Part shown: in pieces, positions 1 to 11,805 of the stretch
Layout: every line of letters begins with the position of its first letter
How positions within the stretch are numbered: position 1 is the stretch's first letter
Assembly: GCA_014529385.2 (NCBI GenBank)
Contig: CM043947.1
Location: 102,233,311-102,297,310 of the forward strand
Source: Adiantum capillus-veneris
Taxonomy: Eukaryota > Streptophyta > Polypodiopsida > Polypodiales > Pteridaceae
Reading direction: 5' to 3'
Length of the DNA: 64,000 nt
Program-made: the position numbers and the translations under genes
The notes under the pieces: model-generated
Database searches by the model: none
Seen by the model: only the letters and a program-made list of their open reading frames with translations
Told to the model about the DNA's origin: nothing

Positions 1-3
1 TTT

Positions 4-8
<5 letters not shown>

Positions 9-41
<33 letters not shown>
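9..41. repeat. (CT)n microsatellite at window edge
   Basis: An uninterrupted CT tract of about 33 bases, the first of many in the window. It may continue into DNA to the left. Confidence 0.95.
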
Positions 42-45
<4 letters not shown>

Positions 46-701
46 GTCCAACTTCTTGAGGTCTTTACCCATCAAGCAATCGTTTCATACCAAATTTTAA
101 CAATGGTATGACGCTTTAGTAGTGTAAAGAGTGCTTACCAAAAGATAATGACATTTGAAAGCATCTCTATTTAGCTTTTTGACCACACATTCCAAATCTC
201 CAATAAGTAATGCAAGCCTACAAAACATGGACGTTTGATGCACTTAAAAAATGAACAAGCATGCAACACCCTTTTTTTCTAAAGCACTTTCAAGCATCTT
301 GCACATGGGAGAATGATTCCATTCCATCAAATTTTGGAAGATATTCCCACTTTTATTTATTTTTTGCTCTCTCCGTCCCTTGGAGTTTGTGTGCATGCCT
401 TATTACCTTATTATTGAGTGCATAATAATTTTTCAAGTTCATTTAAAAAAAGGTTTGTGATTCTTTAAAAGATCCAATGTTGTTTTCAACTACCTACTTT
501 GATGTGAGCATTGTCATGGCATATCTTCTCAAAAAAGCAAAGCTACAATATAATCACCTCATTGTGACTTAACAACTTCCAATACAGCCTTCAAGGACTT
601 GTAAACAACGTTAATTCTTGTAACCTACCTTGTAAGCGTTTGAAATTTTGCACATTTGTGGCCTTGACTTATGAATTACATTGCTAAATAATTTATGTAT
701 A
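42..701. other. AT-rich DNA, no gene seen
   Basis: No long open frame, no RNA gene and no similarity to the other repeats of the window was noticed here. Confidence 0.6.
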
Positions 702-756
702 TGTGTGTGTGCGCACGTGCGCGCACATGCACACGCGCGCGCACACACACACACAC
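702..756. repeat. Alternating TG/CG/CA tract, Z-DNA-prone
   Basis: About 55 bases of almost perfect purine-pyrimidine alternation run from TG repeats through GCGC blocks to CA repeats. The tract is therefore roughly self-complementary around its centre. Such sequences favour left-handed DNA or a cruciform; that behaviour is inference. Confidence 0.85.
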
Positions 757-1039
757 TCATACACAAATCTTGATCTGTTTTTCTCTAGAAACTTACTTGA
801 AAAAAGACTCTTAAACAATGTTTGAGTGCTCCCAAATGTAATTTTAGTGAAACAAGGAAGATCACATAGGCACCAGCAAAGTTGAATGCTATTTTTTTGG
901 CCACCATCAAAAGTTCAAGTAGTTACAAAAGCATTAATAAAAAATAAAATCGAAATTAAAAATCACCAAAAAATGATATGACATCCAATAGAGAATAGAT
1001 TAAATTGCTTCTAAATATTACAAGCAAGGATGGCTCCCC

Positions 1040-1095
1040 AATGTCAGAAATAAAATTCCCTTCCAAACATCTCAAATGCATAAGTAAAGGGAGCC
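1040..1095 (+). repeat. Short fragment of array module Y
   Basis: About 45 bases resemble module Y positions near 6221, 49015 and 56715, sharing the core CCAAACATCTCAAATGCATA followed by AGTAAAG. The resemblance stops on both sides, so this is either an outlying remnant of the tandem array or a dispersed copy. Confidence 0.55.
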
Positions 1096-1500
1096 TACAC
1101 ATCTCAAATTCATAGTAGTATGTGACCCTCCGTTGCTGTGGCCAAAGAAACATTCCCTCTATTCTCATAGAGCTATCTTCTCTTCCAAGTAGAACACCAT
1201 TAATACTCTCATAGTCTATTGCATTTTTGAAAGTGATGCATGACACAATCTCTTTACAGATTCAAACAACTATAAATATATGTAAGAAACCAGGTACGTT
1301 AAGAACTCCATCTTGCAATGGTCCTCTTGGCTCGCTAAATTTCTAGAACCACCACAAAGACCCTGTTGGATAGAAACTTCCAAGAAAGTGAATAATAAGT
1401 GTTTGAACGGGCTTGCTCACTTCTAGGACAGTAATAGTAAGAGCTGGAAAACCATTGACTTGTTGAAAACCCAATATCAACTAAATGGTTTTGAGATATT

Positions 1501-2218
1501 GTTAGTCAAAACAGAGCGATAAAAGAGCTAGAAGTAATGCCAATCTATGAGTCCGGGTTTAAGTGGAACGCTTGGAGATGGCCCGGAAGTAGTCTTTTCT
1601 GGAAACCCCATTCTAAAGGCATCTATCATACATTAATGCACAAGAATAAGTGGTATAGCCCCCTCAACAAAATATGGAAGAGACAATGGCCAGAAGAACG
1701 GTGGGGGAAAGTCATGGAGAACATCTGGAAGCCAAAGTGGCCACAGTTTATGAAGATATTTTTGTGGAAGGTGATGTGGGGTGTTCTACCAAACAGGCTT
1801 AAAGATCCAGGAAAGAGGAATCATGTCCGATTGTTGCTTAGGGTGCAGGATAGCTAGTGAAGATCTGGCCCACCTATTCATGGAATGCCAGGCGATTAGG
1901 CCTAGCAAGAAAAATATGCAAGTGGATCCAGATCAGGTTCTTTAAGACTGATCTATTCCTTGGTGGCAAGAAGATGGAAAACTCTGCTTTGATTACCTAC
2001 ACTCAAACTCTCAGATACTTCTTCTACTGGTCTAGGGCTCCCCATGCCATGTTGTCAACCGGATAGAAGTATTAACCTAGGTGAGAGGTGATAGACATCC
2101 ATTTTGTATTCTCCATCACCTCAAGGCTCGGCCTGAGCTTGAGGATGTTTTGTAAATTCTATGTTGTGCTTAATACAATTCACTCACAAATTGCGAGTTC
2201 TGCAAAAAAGAAAGAAAG
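1501..2218 (+). pseudogene. 5'-truncated L1-like LINE, zf-RVT domain and 3' end
   Basis: This is the C-terminal end of a non-LTR retrotransposon ORF2. The frame from 1537 is rich in tryptophan (KWPQFMKIFLWK, GVLPNRL), as in the zinc-binding region after plant LINE reverse transcriptases. Near 1806 the frame shifts by one. The downstream frame carries the zinc-finger residues CCLGC and EDLAHLFMEC, then a stretch ending DLFLGGKK. The same stretch (ICKWIQ, DLFLGG) occurs in the minus-strand LINE at 57.6-59.3 kb, so both belong to one family. The copy ends at about 2200 with the family 3' signature (CTCACAAATTGCGAG, then an A-rich tail). It is broken by the frameshift and stops and cannot make a protein. 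Confidence 0.8.
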
Positions 2219-2321
2219 ATGCTTCAAAGCATTCTTTGATACCATGCTTGGGAGTTATTTACAAACATCATTTTTCATGAGGTACTAGCCATTGTTCAAC
2301 AAACTTAGAAGTGCTCTACCT

Positions 2322-2333
2322 TTTGTGTGTGTG

Positions 2334-2370
<37 letters not shown>

Positions 2371-2371
2371 G
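2322..2371. repeat. Compound (GT)n(AT)n(AG)n microsatellite
   Basis: Three dinucleotide tracts follow each other directly. The rest of 2219-3259 is AT-rich and shows no gene. Confidence 0.9.
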
Positions 2372-3259
2372 GTCCTCCTTTTGGTCTATCTTGGTCTAAC
2401 AATGCTACCAAGCTTGATTATACAAATAACATAAGTTAGCCAGTTTTGAAGAGATGAAAAACTAAGAGAAGTCCATGTAATCATAAAATGGAGTGGGTTC
2501 TAGAATTGGTTTCAACAATGGGAATACAATTGGATTCAATGTATCTGCTCCACTCTCTTACTCGCTTCTATCCTTGCATCTTTCTTGTGAGAAAGTCATG
2601 AATGGTAGTAGTGCACATCATAACCTCCTATATAGTAGGAGCGACGTCTTTGCCTTGGTCTACCTAGGCCTGGCAAAAGTGCTACCAAGTCTAGAAGTAC
2701 AATGTGGGTAAATCAACAAGTTTTCAAAGATGAAGGTCCATAATTGCTACATTGTGTAATCATAAACTTTTTATGTTTAAGAGTGGAGTCGTGAAAAGAT
2801 TAGGTCTCATAATTTCCAATGTACTAGAAGAGCTTCAAGTTTCAAAGAGATTAGTTGGATTTGTTTAATATCAAGAATGTGATTGACCATTCCATCTATG
2901 TTTCTCTATAGATGCCTTACTTGCGTGCATCTCTATCTATGTTTTGTGCACAAGCATGGTAATAGTGTACAAAATCACCTAATCACAACAATGCATAAGC
3001 ACCTTACTATGATAAGGTGCCCACTATTTGTTCTCATTACACTTTCACGTCATTTTCATTTTAAAATGTGATAAAAATGAAAGCAAAATAAGGTCGCTTA
3101 GTTGTTTATTTTTGTAGGAGTTTTGGCCATTATGCTAAACTGAAGAATGTGGTGCAAAATTCAAGTTTTGATATGAAATCATCTATGTCATTGATCTCTC
3201 TCTCCCTCTCTCCCCAGATTAAAAAAACATGTTCCTCTTTGAGATACCACACTGTATTC

Positions 3260-3413
3260 AATCATTTACATTATTGAAATTATTTCCTTGCACACAATCT
3301 ATACCATACCACTTTGAGGTCATCGTGATTGTTTCTAATCATTTACATTATTGAAATTATTTCCTTGCACACAATCTATACCATACCACTATGAGGTCAT
3401 TGTGATTGTTTCT
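3260..3413. repeat. 77-bp tandem duplication
   Basis: Two adjacent copies of a 77-base unit (3260-3336 and 3337-3413) differ at only a few positions, for example CTTTGAGGTCATC against CTATGAGGTCATT. The copy number is two, so this is a local duplication rather than a satellite. Confidence 0.9.
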
Positions 3414-3648
3414 ATGATATTAAAAATCCCACCCCCCCCTCTCCTCCTTGAGAAAGTATGCAAGCATGTAAGCACTTGTGTTCATGAATCAAAACTCATC
3501 GGCTATATTTTTTAGGTCTCATGTGTATTTCTTCTTCTTCTTCTTCTTCTCCTTTGTGTGTGCACGCGTGCGTGCGTGCTCTCTCCCCTTCTCAAAACTC
3601 AATAGATAGTATTTGGTCACTTAATTTTTTATTTTGGTGATGTTACAG

Positions 3649-3650
<2 letters not shown>

Positions 3651-3704
<54 letters not shown>
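3651..3704. repeat. (CT)n microsatellite
   Basis: A perfect CT tract of about 54 bases ending in CCCCTCC. A (CTT)n tract lies just upstream near 3530-3550. I see no gene in 3414-3992. Confidence 0.95.
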
Positions 3705-3706
<2 letters not shown>

Positions 3707-3989
3707 CCTCCGCATTTGTGCTATGCAACAGGATGACTCCTTGTTGCCAACTCTGTTAGAGAAGGTTTGCCTAAGCTTAGTGGTTCAGAGTCTAAATTAG
3801 CCGATCTCAAACCATGTCAACAGAAAGTAAAGTAGGATAGAATAGTAAAAAATGATCTAACATTGAAAATTTTATTAGTACTTTTGGTGTGCATCTCAAT
3901 GGGCCGGAAATGTGTATTGCAGATACATCAACAAAGTTAAGGTCATTTTAGCTACAAAGGGCAGGTGTAAGAAGGTCTCAAGGTCTTGG

Positions 3990-3992
<3 letters not shown>

Positions 3993-4033
<41 letters not shown>
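3993..4033. repeat. (GA)n microsatellite
   Basis: A perfect GA tract of about 40 bases, in opposite orientation to the neighbouring CT tracts. The flanks 4034-4230 are gene-free. Confidence 0.95.
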
Positions 4034-4034
<1 letters not shown>

Positions 4035-4229
4035 CACATCACCTAGTCAAGGGAGACACACACAGGTCAAGAGTTTAGGAAACTTTTGATGTCAATAAAG
4101 AAGCTATAAAATATTCTACATCATAAAAAGAAGTTATAGAATATTCTAACATCATCGAAAGCTTACCAAATATTTGAAACATATGATAAAATTGGAATGA
4201 TACAAAGATGAAACACATAAGTTAAGATA

Positions 4230-4230
<1 letters not shown>

Positions 4231-4318
<88 letters not shown>
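4231..4318. repeat. Compound (CT)n(CA)n microsatellite
   Basis: A CT tract of about 23 bases passes directly into a CA tract of about 66 bases. Any open frame through it is low-complexity and not a gene. Confidence 0.95.
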
Positions 4319-4322
<4 letters not shown>

Positions 4323-4498
4323 GTGCGCTTGCATTCAAGACTCTATGGATAGATATTTGAAAGAAGTTAAGGTTGTTCTTATGATGTCAAACACTCTGTG
4401 AGTGCACGTGTGTGTGTATATCTTGAAGCCTTGTGCTGTTGTTCTACTATAGTAACTATGACATTCAAAATTTCTATGCTTCCCTCATTTCCCCCCAA

Positions 4499-4607
<109 letters not shown>

Positions 4608-4796
4608 TGGGTGGATAGTAGCTTGCCTAGAGCTCTTGTGTGCATACACAAGCTCATGTGTGTGTATACATACAACTTAACATTATGGCAAAGTAGCTGA
4701 TAAATTGACACTACGATTGAAGTGACGACCCCAAGTTGACACATGGATAGGGTGAGCGATCTCTTTTTTCTTGTGATCTCTAAAGAATATGATTTC

Positions 4797-4803
4797 TCTC
4801 TCC

Positions 4804-4844
<41 letters not shown>
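4797..4844. repeat. (CT)n microsatellite
   Basis: A CT tract with one CTGT interruption at its left end. The sequence to 4952 shows no gene. Confidence 0.9.
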
Positions 4845-4846
<2 letters not shown>

Positions 4847-4950
4847 GTCTTGAACTTGAGACCATTGAATATATCTGTTCCTACAATGTTTTGAGTTATC
4901 CACTTATCCGATGAGATCTCAAAGATCTATTCAATGGTCTCAAGTACAAG

Positions 4951-4952
<2 letters not shown>

Positions 4953-5021
<69 letters not shown>
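4953..5021. repeat. Compound (GT)n(GA)n microsatellite at start of module X1
   Basis: About 40 bases of GT then about 28 of GA. The GA part is also present at the start of modules X2 and X3, so it belongs to the array unit. The GT part is specific to this copy. Confidence 0.9.
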
Positions 5022-5025
<4 letters not shown>

Positions 5026-5217
5026 AAACATGAATAACTTTATTCTCACCCAAGGTGTTGGATATATCTTTTGGGATTGTTCTTATGGAATTAGAAATCC
5101 TCTTATTTGTCTTCTTCTTCTCTCTATCCTCCTCCCAATAGGTATTCAATTGTTGAAAACTTGTCGTTTAGAACTTTAATGTCTCTTTACATTGTTCCAA
5201 CACCCTTAAACAATTTG

Positions 5218-5267
<50 letters not shown>

Positions 5268-5896
5268 GGTTGATTTTTGATAGATACCAGTGCTTGTTAA
5301 AATTCATAGAGTTTATAGATTTTTAAACATGGCCCACATTTTAACTCTTAAAGTTAGAAAGGCAAAAATGCAAGAACTGGTAAGGCCCATCAATTGGGAA
5401 TTCTCTCTCCCCATTCAGAGCGCCAATGCTAGAGTTGGTTTAGGTTGGGCATTTTATCCACTTGAAGGCTTCAAGAACATTGTAATATCTTGGAAATTGA
5501 AAGGTGGTACCCCTAGTGAGACAGAGTCCCTATGAGTTTGATGGTAAAATCTCTCTCTCTCTCTCTCACTCTCTCTCATGGTCACTAAGGTGGATAACAA
5601 CCCCTTCATTTGCATGCATGTCCTTAAAGTAAGACAACCCCCTAGTCGACTCATTGATAGACGAAATTTCTCCTTTTTCTCAATCTCTTTAAAGAAATAG
5701 AAGCTTGCATAATTTTTTTATATAGAAATATCGATATTGGTCTTAAAAAAAGTCCTTTGAAAAAATAAAGTCAAACATATCTTCAGAAATCATTTTTTAA
5801 ATCAAATATAAATCTCCACTGAAGTTATATATTTTTTATAATGTACATTTAGAATTGTACATTTATTCTATGTAGATGTTCGATACCTAGAAACTT
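5022..5896 (+). repeat. Array module X, copy 1
   Basis: This non-coding module is shared, in order, with 8527-9522 and 52642-53580, and partly with 57243-57600. Shared landmarks are GGATGAAACATGAATAA at the left, a (CT)n tract near 5220-5265, CATGGCCCACATTTTAACTC, a second CT tract near 5550-5579, AAAGAAATAGAAGCTTGCA, and CATTTATTCTATGTAGA at the right. No conserved reading frame runs through the copies. The right end passes into module Y apart from the LINE fragment inserted at 5897-6053. Confidence 0.8.
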
Positions 5897-6053
5897 TTTT
5901 GTTGTTGTTGCAAAACTCACAATTGTGAGTGATTGTATTATAGAGTCACCAATAGATTATAAATCAGCCTCAAGCTCAGACTCGCGGCTTTGAGCGACAG
6001 AGGGTTCCAAACGAGCTTAGTTACAACTACCTACTAGCTAACTTTTCAGTCCG
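5897..6053 (-). mobile_element. LINE 3'-end fragment inserted at the X1/Y1 junction
   Basis: Read on the minus strand, it ends with CTCACAATTGTGAG then TTTTGCAACAACAACAA, the 3' signature of the LINE family in this window. It is bracketed by direct repeats TAGAAACTT at 5888-5896 and 6054-6062, which fit a target-site duplication. Module X3-Y3 lacks the insert at the equivalent place (near 53625). It is a severely 5'-truncated copy of about 157 bases. Confidence 0.8.
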
Positions 6054-6062
6054 TAGAAACTT

Positions 6063-8485
6063 AACCTTTTAAATGTTAGTCTTCACTTTTTTGAGTAAAT
6101 TAGATGTTTTGTAAAGTTTTCTTTCTAATAGTGAAGTGGAGGTCCTCTCCTTCCTTAAAAATTTTAAGCTCCATTATATACAGCACAGAAGTAAAGGGAG
6201 CCCTACTTGAAAAAATAAAAATCCTTTCGAAAATCTCAAATGTATAAGTAAAGAGTGAGTTTATGATACGAAAAGTTCCATGGAAATGTAAAGTCAAAAG
6301 ACTTTTAGTGTCCATATAAAGAGGTGGTGGAGTGTGCATAGGTACATTTGTACTTTTCTTCTTTGCCTTTCCTTGCCTTTACTTTATGGATTTCTTCTCT
6401 TTCTAGTTTCTCCTTGCACGATGTAGTTAGACATTCATTCCACTTAATATGTGAGCACGATTCTAGAATGCATTTGTTTACCTAAAATCTAGCAAGATAC
6501 GCCTTCATTTTAAAAAGTTTGAAGAGTAAAAGGAAAGAAAAGTCTCTCTCTCTCTCTCTCTCTCTTCTCTTTCCATGTTTCTCTCTCTCTCTCTCTCTTT
6601 TACAACTAGGAGATACTTTTCTCTCTCTCGTGCTCTGATTCCAGTTGCCTCTCTCTCATTGAACAACTGGCATCTCTGCTCAATGCCAGTGGCCACAAGC
6701 TAATGGGGATCATCATGCTCAGGATAGCTTATGCCTCAGGATGGTGTGCAGGTACACTCTCCTCCACTCTCTGGTGCCTCTTCCAAGGGTGGCCAATATC
6801 GCGAGCGTCTACATCTTTTGCATTGCTTGCTCATTGTCAGAGACCTCGCTGCCTATTACTAGCTTTCCCTCAGTATGTGCAATTGTGTGCATCACCAACT
6901 CCTCCTCAACATCCCTCTCCATGGTTGATCAGCTTTTTTGTAACCGTGCGATGGCCTGCTCCTTGCTTGTTGCCCTTAATAACAGGAATTGAGTAGCAAA
7001 AGACCTGGGTGAAGAAATTTTCTTTGCACACATGACAAGGGCGAGAACGCAAGACATGGCTATCTATAAGTGCAAGGGAGGGAAATGTTGCCAAAGTGAG
7101 GATGGAGGTAGGGGAGAAAACTCAAGAGACTGATTGCACTCGGGAGGTGGAGCTTCGTGAACTCAGGAAGCCGACCTCACTAAGGAGGTCTCACAAGATG
7201 GGAGGATGACAGAGGCGGTTGCAGGATGCAATGCGACCATTAGTAATAGAAGAAGGAGGGGAGGGTAGAGGGACATGGGCGAGGGACGGGGGTTTGCTTT
7301 GAAAAGGAGGAGGGAAAATTTGGAGAGAGGGGAAAGAGCGAATCTAGAGAGTTTTACATTAATTAAAGGGGAATGGAGCGAATATGTGCTTTCACCCTTG
7401 CAGCCATTAGGAATACCTTACATATGTACATTCCATTTTTAATTTATCATGTTTTTGCAGTCTCATGCACCAGCTTCATTTTCATACTCCCCCTCTAGTT
7501 GCAATGTAGCTTGCATCGAAAACATCCAAGGTCTTCTAGATTTTGGTCACTAGTGGGTGCATGATAGTCAATGAAGAAGGGATGGACCACAAAAACTTTG
7601 GCTATGTGAAGTGTTGGGTTCATTCAAATTCAACATCTAATCAATGCAACCACAACAAAAAAACAAGTGAAATTTTCACAACAAGTGAAGGCGCCTTTGG
7701 CATGCTATTGTGTCTAGGCATGTATATTATGGGAAATGTATATTTTTAACCTCAATTTTTGATGGGTTTTTATATGTGGGAGTAAATGCTACAATGTACA
7801 TAGTCTGATATATGTGAAAACCGGTGTTTAGGTTATTGTTATGTCATAGCTTATCAAGGAGTCGTGGCCCTAAGCATGGCTTTGTTGTGTGCTTTCTCAC
7901 TTTCAAACGTGCCTAAGTTGGTTTGGGGTATACATATATCAAGTGTATCATGCAGCACGCTCATCTTTCTAGGAAAGTTTGATGTGTACGATCACCATCC
8001 AAAGATAGCAAGTAGCATGCATGTATCTAGAGCTCATGTTGTCAAGCAGAGAATATAATGTTCAACATGTAAATTGAGCTCAAGGAAAAATTTCCACAAA
8101 TTTAGGGATAGTGCAATCTTGCTCTACTTCTACCTTGTATTTAAGTATGTGAGGTGCCAATTAGGGTTTTCTCTCTTCATATAAGAGTTTGAGCATGTAA
8201 ATGAAGGTCCTTATGCTTCCATAAAATCACCTTGATGCAGAATGGAGAGGAAAAATAGGATTTCTCATAGGGAAAAATTGTATTTTATTTGTTCAATTTG
8301 GATAGAGGCTACATGAAATCATCAAACACACATGGGTTTTGTGTTTCCCTTGGCCTTGTGTATCAGTGAAGCTTCCATGGTTGAACTAAAGTTTTTCTTA
8401 CTTGTTTTTCACTTTTGAATAAGTGGTGCTTGCTGCAAACTATCTCAATCAAAGGCTGGATGCCTTCCGGGTTGTATTGCAAACT

Positions 8486-8487
<2 letters not shown>
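6063..8487 (+). repeat. Array module Y, copy 1
   Basis: This non-coding module is shared with 10690-10815 plus 48972-49789 plus 52333-52597, and with 53600-53727 plus 54219-54275 plus 56700-57242. Landmarks in order are TAGTGAAGTGGA, AGAAGTAAAGGGAGCCCTA, AAACATCTCAAATG, ACATATGTACATTCCATTTT, CACTAGTGGGTGCATGATA, ATGTACATAGTCTGATATA and GGATTTCTCATAGGGAAAAA. This copy contains a private insert of about 0.95 kb (6453-7398). It is intact where copy 2 carries the Helitron and the small LTR element, so it serves as an empty site for both. Confidence 0.8.
6453..7398. other. Private insert within Y1, unidentified
   Basis: Copies 2 and 3 of module Y pass directly from CATTCCACTT to the CCATTAG block, while this copy has about 0.95 kb between. 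The insert holds interrupted CT tracts (6543-6600) and a purine-rich right half (7080-7330). I see no terminal repeats or coding similarity, so the insertion mechanism is unknown. Confidence 0.5.
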
Positions 8488-8530
<43 letters not shown>

Positions 8531-8798
8531 AAACATGAATAATTTTATTCGCACCCAAGTTGTTGGATATATCTTTTGGGATTTATCTTATGGAATTAAA
8601 AATCCTCTTATTTGTCTTCTTCTTGTCTCTATCCTCCTCCCCATAAGTATTCAATTGTTGAAAACTTGTCTTCTAGAACTTCAATGTCTGTTTACATTGT
8701 TCCAACACCCTTAAACAGTTTGCTTTCTCTTTCTCTCTCTCCCCTTCTCCTTCTTGCCATGTCATTTGTTGGGAACCAAACATTCCCCCCCCCCCCCC

Positions 8799-8841
<43 letters not shown>

Positions 8842-9182
8842 GTTTATTTTTAATAGACGCCCATGCTTATTAATATTCATAGAATTTATAGCTTTTTAAA
8901 CATGGCCCACATTTTAACTCTCAAAAATAAAAAGGCAAAAATGCCCCAAAATTGGTAAGGCCCATCAATTGGGAAATCTCTCTCCCCATTCACAGTGCAA
9001 ATGTTAGAGTTGGTTTAGGTTGGGCATTTTATCCACTTGTAGGTTTTTTTCTAGTTTTCTATGGGTGAAAAATGTTAACTAATTGTTAAATAACACACTA
9101 TAATTCCAAGAAAATTGTAATATCTTGGAAATTAAAATGCCGGGTACCTCTAGTGACACGGAGTCCCCATGAGCTTGATGGT

Positions 9183-9226
<44 letters not shown>

Positions 9227-9522
9227 GGTCACTAATGTGGATAACAACCCCTTCATTTGGATGCATGTCGTCAAAGTAAGACAATCCCCAAGTCGACTCA
9301 TGGATAGGTGAGCTTTCTGCTTTTTTCTGAATCTCTTTAAAGAAATAGAAGCTTGCACAAATTTTAAAAAAAAAATCAGTATTGGTCTTGAAAAAAGTCC
9401 CTTGAAAAATTTAAGTCAAACAAATCTTCAAAAATAAAAAAAATTATCAAAAAAGAAAATTTTCACTAATGTATTTTTTACAATTTGCATATAGAATGGT
9501 ACATTTATTCTATGTAGAGTAA
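8488..9522 (+). repeat. Array module X, copy 2
   Basis: It starts with a (GA)n tract (8488-8526) and then follows copies 1 and 3 through the same landmarks, including the CT tract at 9187-9225 and AAAGAAATAGAAGCTTGCA at 9340. The middle differs by a run of 25 C residues before the CT tract. After CTATGTAGAGTAA the similarity stops. Confidence 0.8.
8785..8838. repeat. C25 homopolymer followed by (CT)n
   Basis: Twenty-five consecutive C residues occupy 8785-8809, then CT repeats to 8838. Copies X1 and X3 have only CT repeats here. The tract could form quadruplex or i-motif structures, or it could be an assembly artefact. Confidence 0.85.
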
Positions 9523-10689
9523 CAAGGTGAAGAGACACGAAGGCCTGCTAAGTTAAGGGAGGAATGAAATTTATGGAAAGTAAGTTTAAATGAGTGTCTA
9601 CAATCACATGAAATTTTTATTGTCTTTTAATATAAAATTATATTATCCATTATACATATATAATCACAAATGGTTTATATATTAGAAAAGACACCACTTA
9701 AATAATGAGGTGAAAGATGCACATTGCACATTATCATTTGAAAACAAAATAAAATGAAAAAAATAAAAATAAAAATATGCTTTATATGATTCATTATACA
9801 TATGCAAGCTAAATTCACAAGAGTCGGCGGCAAAAACCTTGTACTCTTCTTTCACCTCTCTCTTCATTCACAAGGGATGGAGGTAGCTCTATAAAACTTA
9901 TTTTGTACGATTTTGACGTCCAATGAGCTGTAGTGTAGTGGTAGTGTTGTTGAGTATGTAGCTGTAGGATTCAATTTAATCACACCGATCCACGTTTCAT
10001 GTGGACAAGCGGACGATAGAGTTGCTCTTCCAAGGGAGAGAAGGCTTGCTAATTTTTTTGTGAGTTCAAAGAAGTATAATTTCTTTTTGTGCCAATGGAC
10101 AGCCTCCGTGGTGAAGGCACATTCCTTTTGAATGTCTTTCATCGGCTCTCATGAACCCAACCATAATCTTGAATGATTTATATATTAAAAAAAGCTCCAG
10201 TTAATTAATAAGGTGAAAGATGCACATTACACGTTATTATTTGAAAACAAAATATAATAAAATAAAAGATAGAAGCAATAAATTAAAAAACACATTAAAA
10301 ATTAAAACAAAAGGATATATTAACGTTGTCATTAAAGATAGATTTAATAAGCATATATATTAATAAAGTAATTTAATAATTTAATAAAATAAATTTTAGT
10401 GAAGTCTTTAAGTAAAAGGACTCTTCACAAGTGAAAGTATAAAAAAATAAATTGAATCAATACTTCATATCTTATATGGATCAAACTCCTATGAAGCCTC
10501 TTTAATCTTCTGTTCTTTAGTATTTTTCAGCATGCCAAAAAATGACAACAGCTTTGGGAAATAGCACTTAAAAGAAAATGATTTCTTTCTTTTCAATTTT
10601 TAAAAGGACACATGTCAAGCAAACGAATTTGAACAACCTTCACCCATATGGATATTAAGGCCTTTAGTAGAAGGCCAAAAATTCTTTTG
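9523..10689. other. AT-rich spacer between X2 and Y2 with a flanking direct repeat
   Basis: X1-Y1 and X3-Y3 are joined directly, so this 1.1 kb is extra. A direct repeat of about 85 bases (about 9667-9757 and 10166-10262, sharing AGGTGAAAGATGCACATT and ATTTGAAAACAAAATA) brackets about 410 bases that include a SINE-like head. The rest is AT-rich with no gene. Confidence 0.55.
9925..10140 (+). mobile_element. Candidate tRNA-derived SINE
   Basis: TAGTGTAGTGG at 9931-9941 fits the A box of an internal pol III promoter. GGATTCAATTT at 9967-9977 is a weak match to the B box. The 36-base distance between starts is normal for tRNA-derived SINEs. No clear A-rich tail or target duplication was found, so the right end is a guess. 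Confidence 0.35.
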
Positions 10690-10815
10690 ATTTTACATTG
10701 TTAAAAGAATTTTAAGTTTAAATCTTAGTCTTCACTTCTATAGAGTAAGTTAGATGTTTTGTAAAGTTTTCTTTCAAATAGTGAAGTGGATTTGAAAATT
10801 TTGAACTCCATTATA
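10690..10815 (+). repeat. Array module Y, copy 2, left part (up to Helitron)
   Basis: It matches the start of Y1 (6075-6178) and Y3 (53640-53727), with TTTTGTAAAGTTTTC then AGTGAAGTGGA and the ending CTCCATTATA. The sequence then breaks at the Helitron 5' end and resumes at 48972. Confidence 0.8.
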
Positions 10816-11270
10816 TCTATATTATATATGAAGAAGCTTAAATTTTTCAAGGAAGAAGAGACCCTCCATTGGTCACTGCTCTTCACTTAAAAGAAAACCT
10901 TATAAAAGCTCTCGTTTTTTGAAGCTTGAAATTTGTGAACCTTTTCAACCTTTTAACTTTTAACCTCTCAAGTAATAAGAAAATAATAAAAAAAGGTTTA
11001 CTCTTTCAAACGTTCCTTTTCCTTTTGAAAGCCAATTGAAGGGTGGCTCAATTCCGTTTTTGAAAAGCCAATGGCCATAAAAGTTTAGAATTTATTTATT
11101 TTTTTGTATGTACACTAACAAAATTTATCGATTTACTTCAAAACGATCTTGAAATCTAACTAGGATTTTGCACTTAATATACTAAACTCCAATTTTAATC
11201 AAACAATGATCTTAAATAGTCCCAAAATGGAAATGCATGTGTGTGTGTGTGCATGTGCGTGTGTGTACGT

Positions 11271-11530
11271 TGTCAAGAGTTTTTTGGAGCAAGGGATTGC
11301 GCATATGTACATACCCATGCTTGATGCATCGAATAAAGGATTGCCCATTTTTCACAGCCAGGTGGTTATGTGGGGCCCACATGTGTACATGTAGGGCAAC
11401 ATGTACATAGTGCATTAAATTTCACTATTACTAGTACCAATGTGTTTTCTCTATAATAATAAGGAGTTGGTAGTGCGTAAAACTTCTCTAGGAAGCTACT
11501 CGCGGGTTGACGACATGAGGTAAGCAGGTG
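11271..11530 (+). repeat. 5' LTR of gypsy copy 1, first part
   Basis: TGTCAAGAGTTTTTTGGAGC and the following 250 bases match the minus-strand reading of the element 3 LTRs (38502 downwards and 30889 downwards). The LTR is cut by element 2 after the target AGGTG (11526-11530) and continues at 25419. Confidence 0.9.
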
Positions 11531-11763
11531 TGTCAAGGCTAGGGACTTGCTACGCGCCGTGTGCGAGCCACAAAGGCTCCTAGCACACAGTCATACAACA
11601 GACAAGCTCACAAGGAAGAACGGTGTGTCACTCACCTTCCTGCGTAGTTGCGAATGAAGGATTCCTGCGTCGCGAAGAAGAGGGAGACGCCGCTACGCCG
11701 CGCTCAACCGCCTCGCCGTCGTCGTGCTACCGCAACGCTCGATCGCACACACACTCTCACACA

Positions 11764-11805
<42 letters not shown>

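Noticed and set aside
3260-3413. Possible CRISPR-like or satellite array
   Set aside because: Only two copies of a 77-base unit without spacers; plant context.
8612-8899. Proline/serine/leucine-rich frame across the C run
   Set aside because: Created by homopolymer and CT tracts within array module X2.
5022-9522. Reading X1-Y1-X2 as LTR, interior and LTR of one retrotransposon
   Set aside because: No primer-binding site or polypurine tract at the X borders, and Y follows X again after X3, so a tandem array explains the order better.
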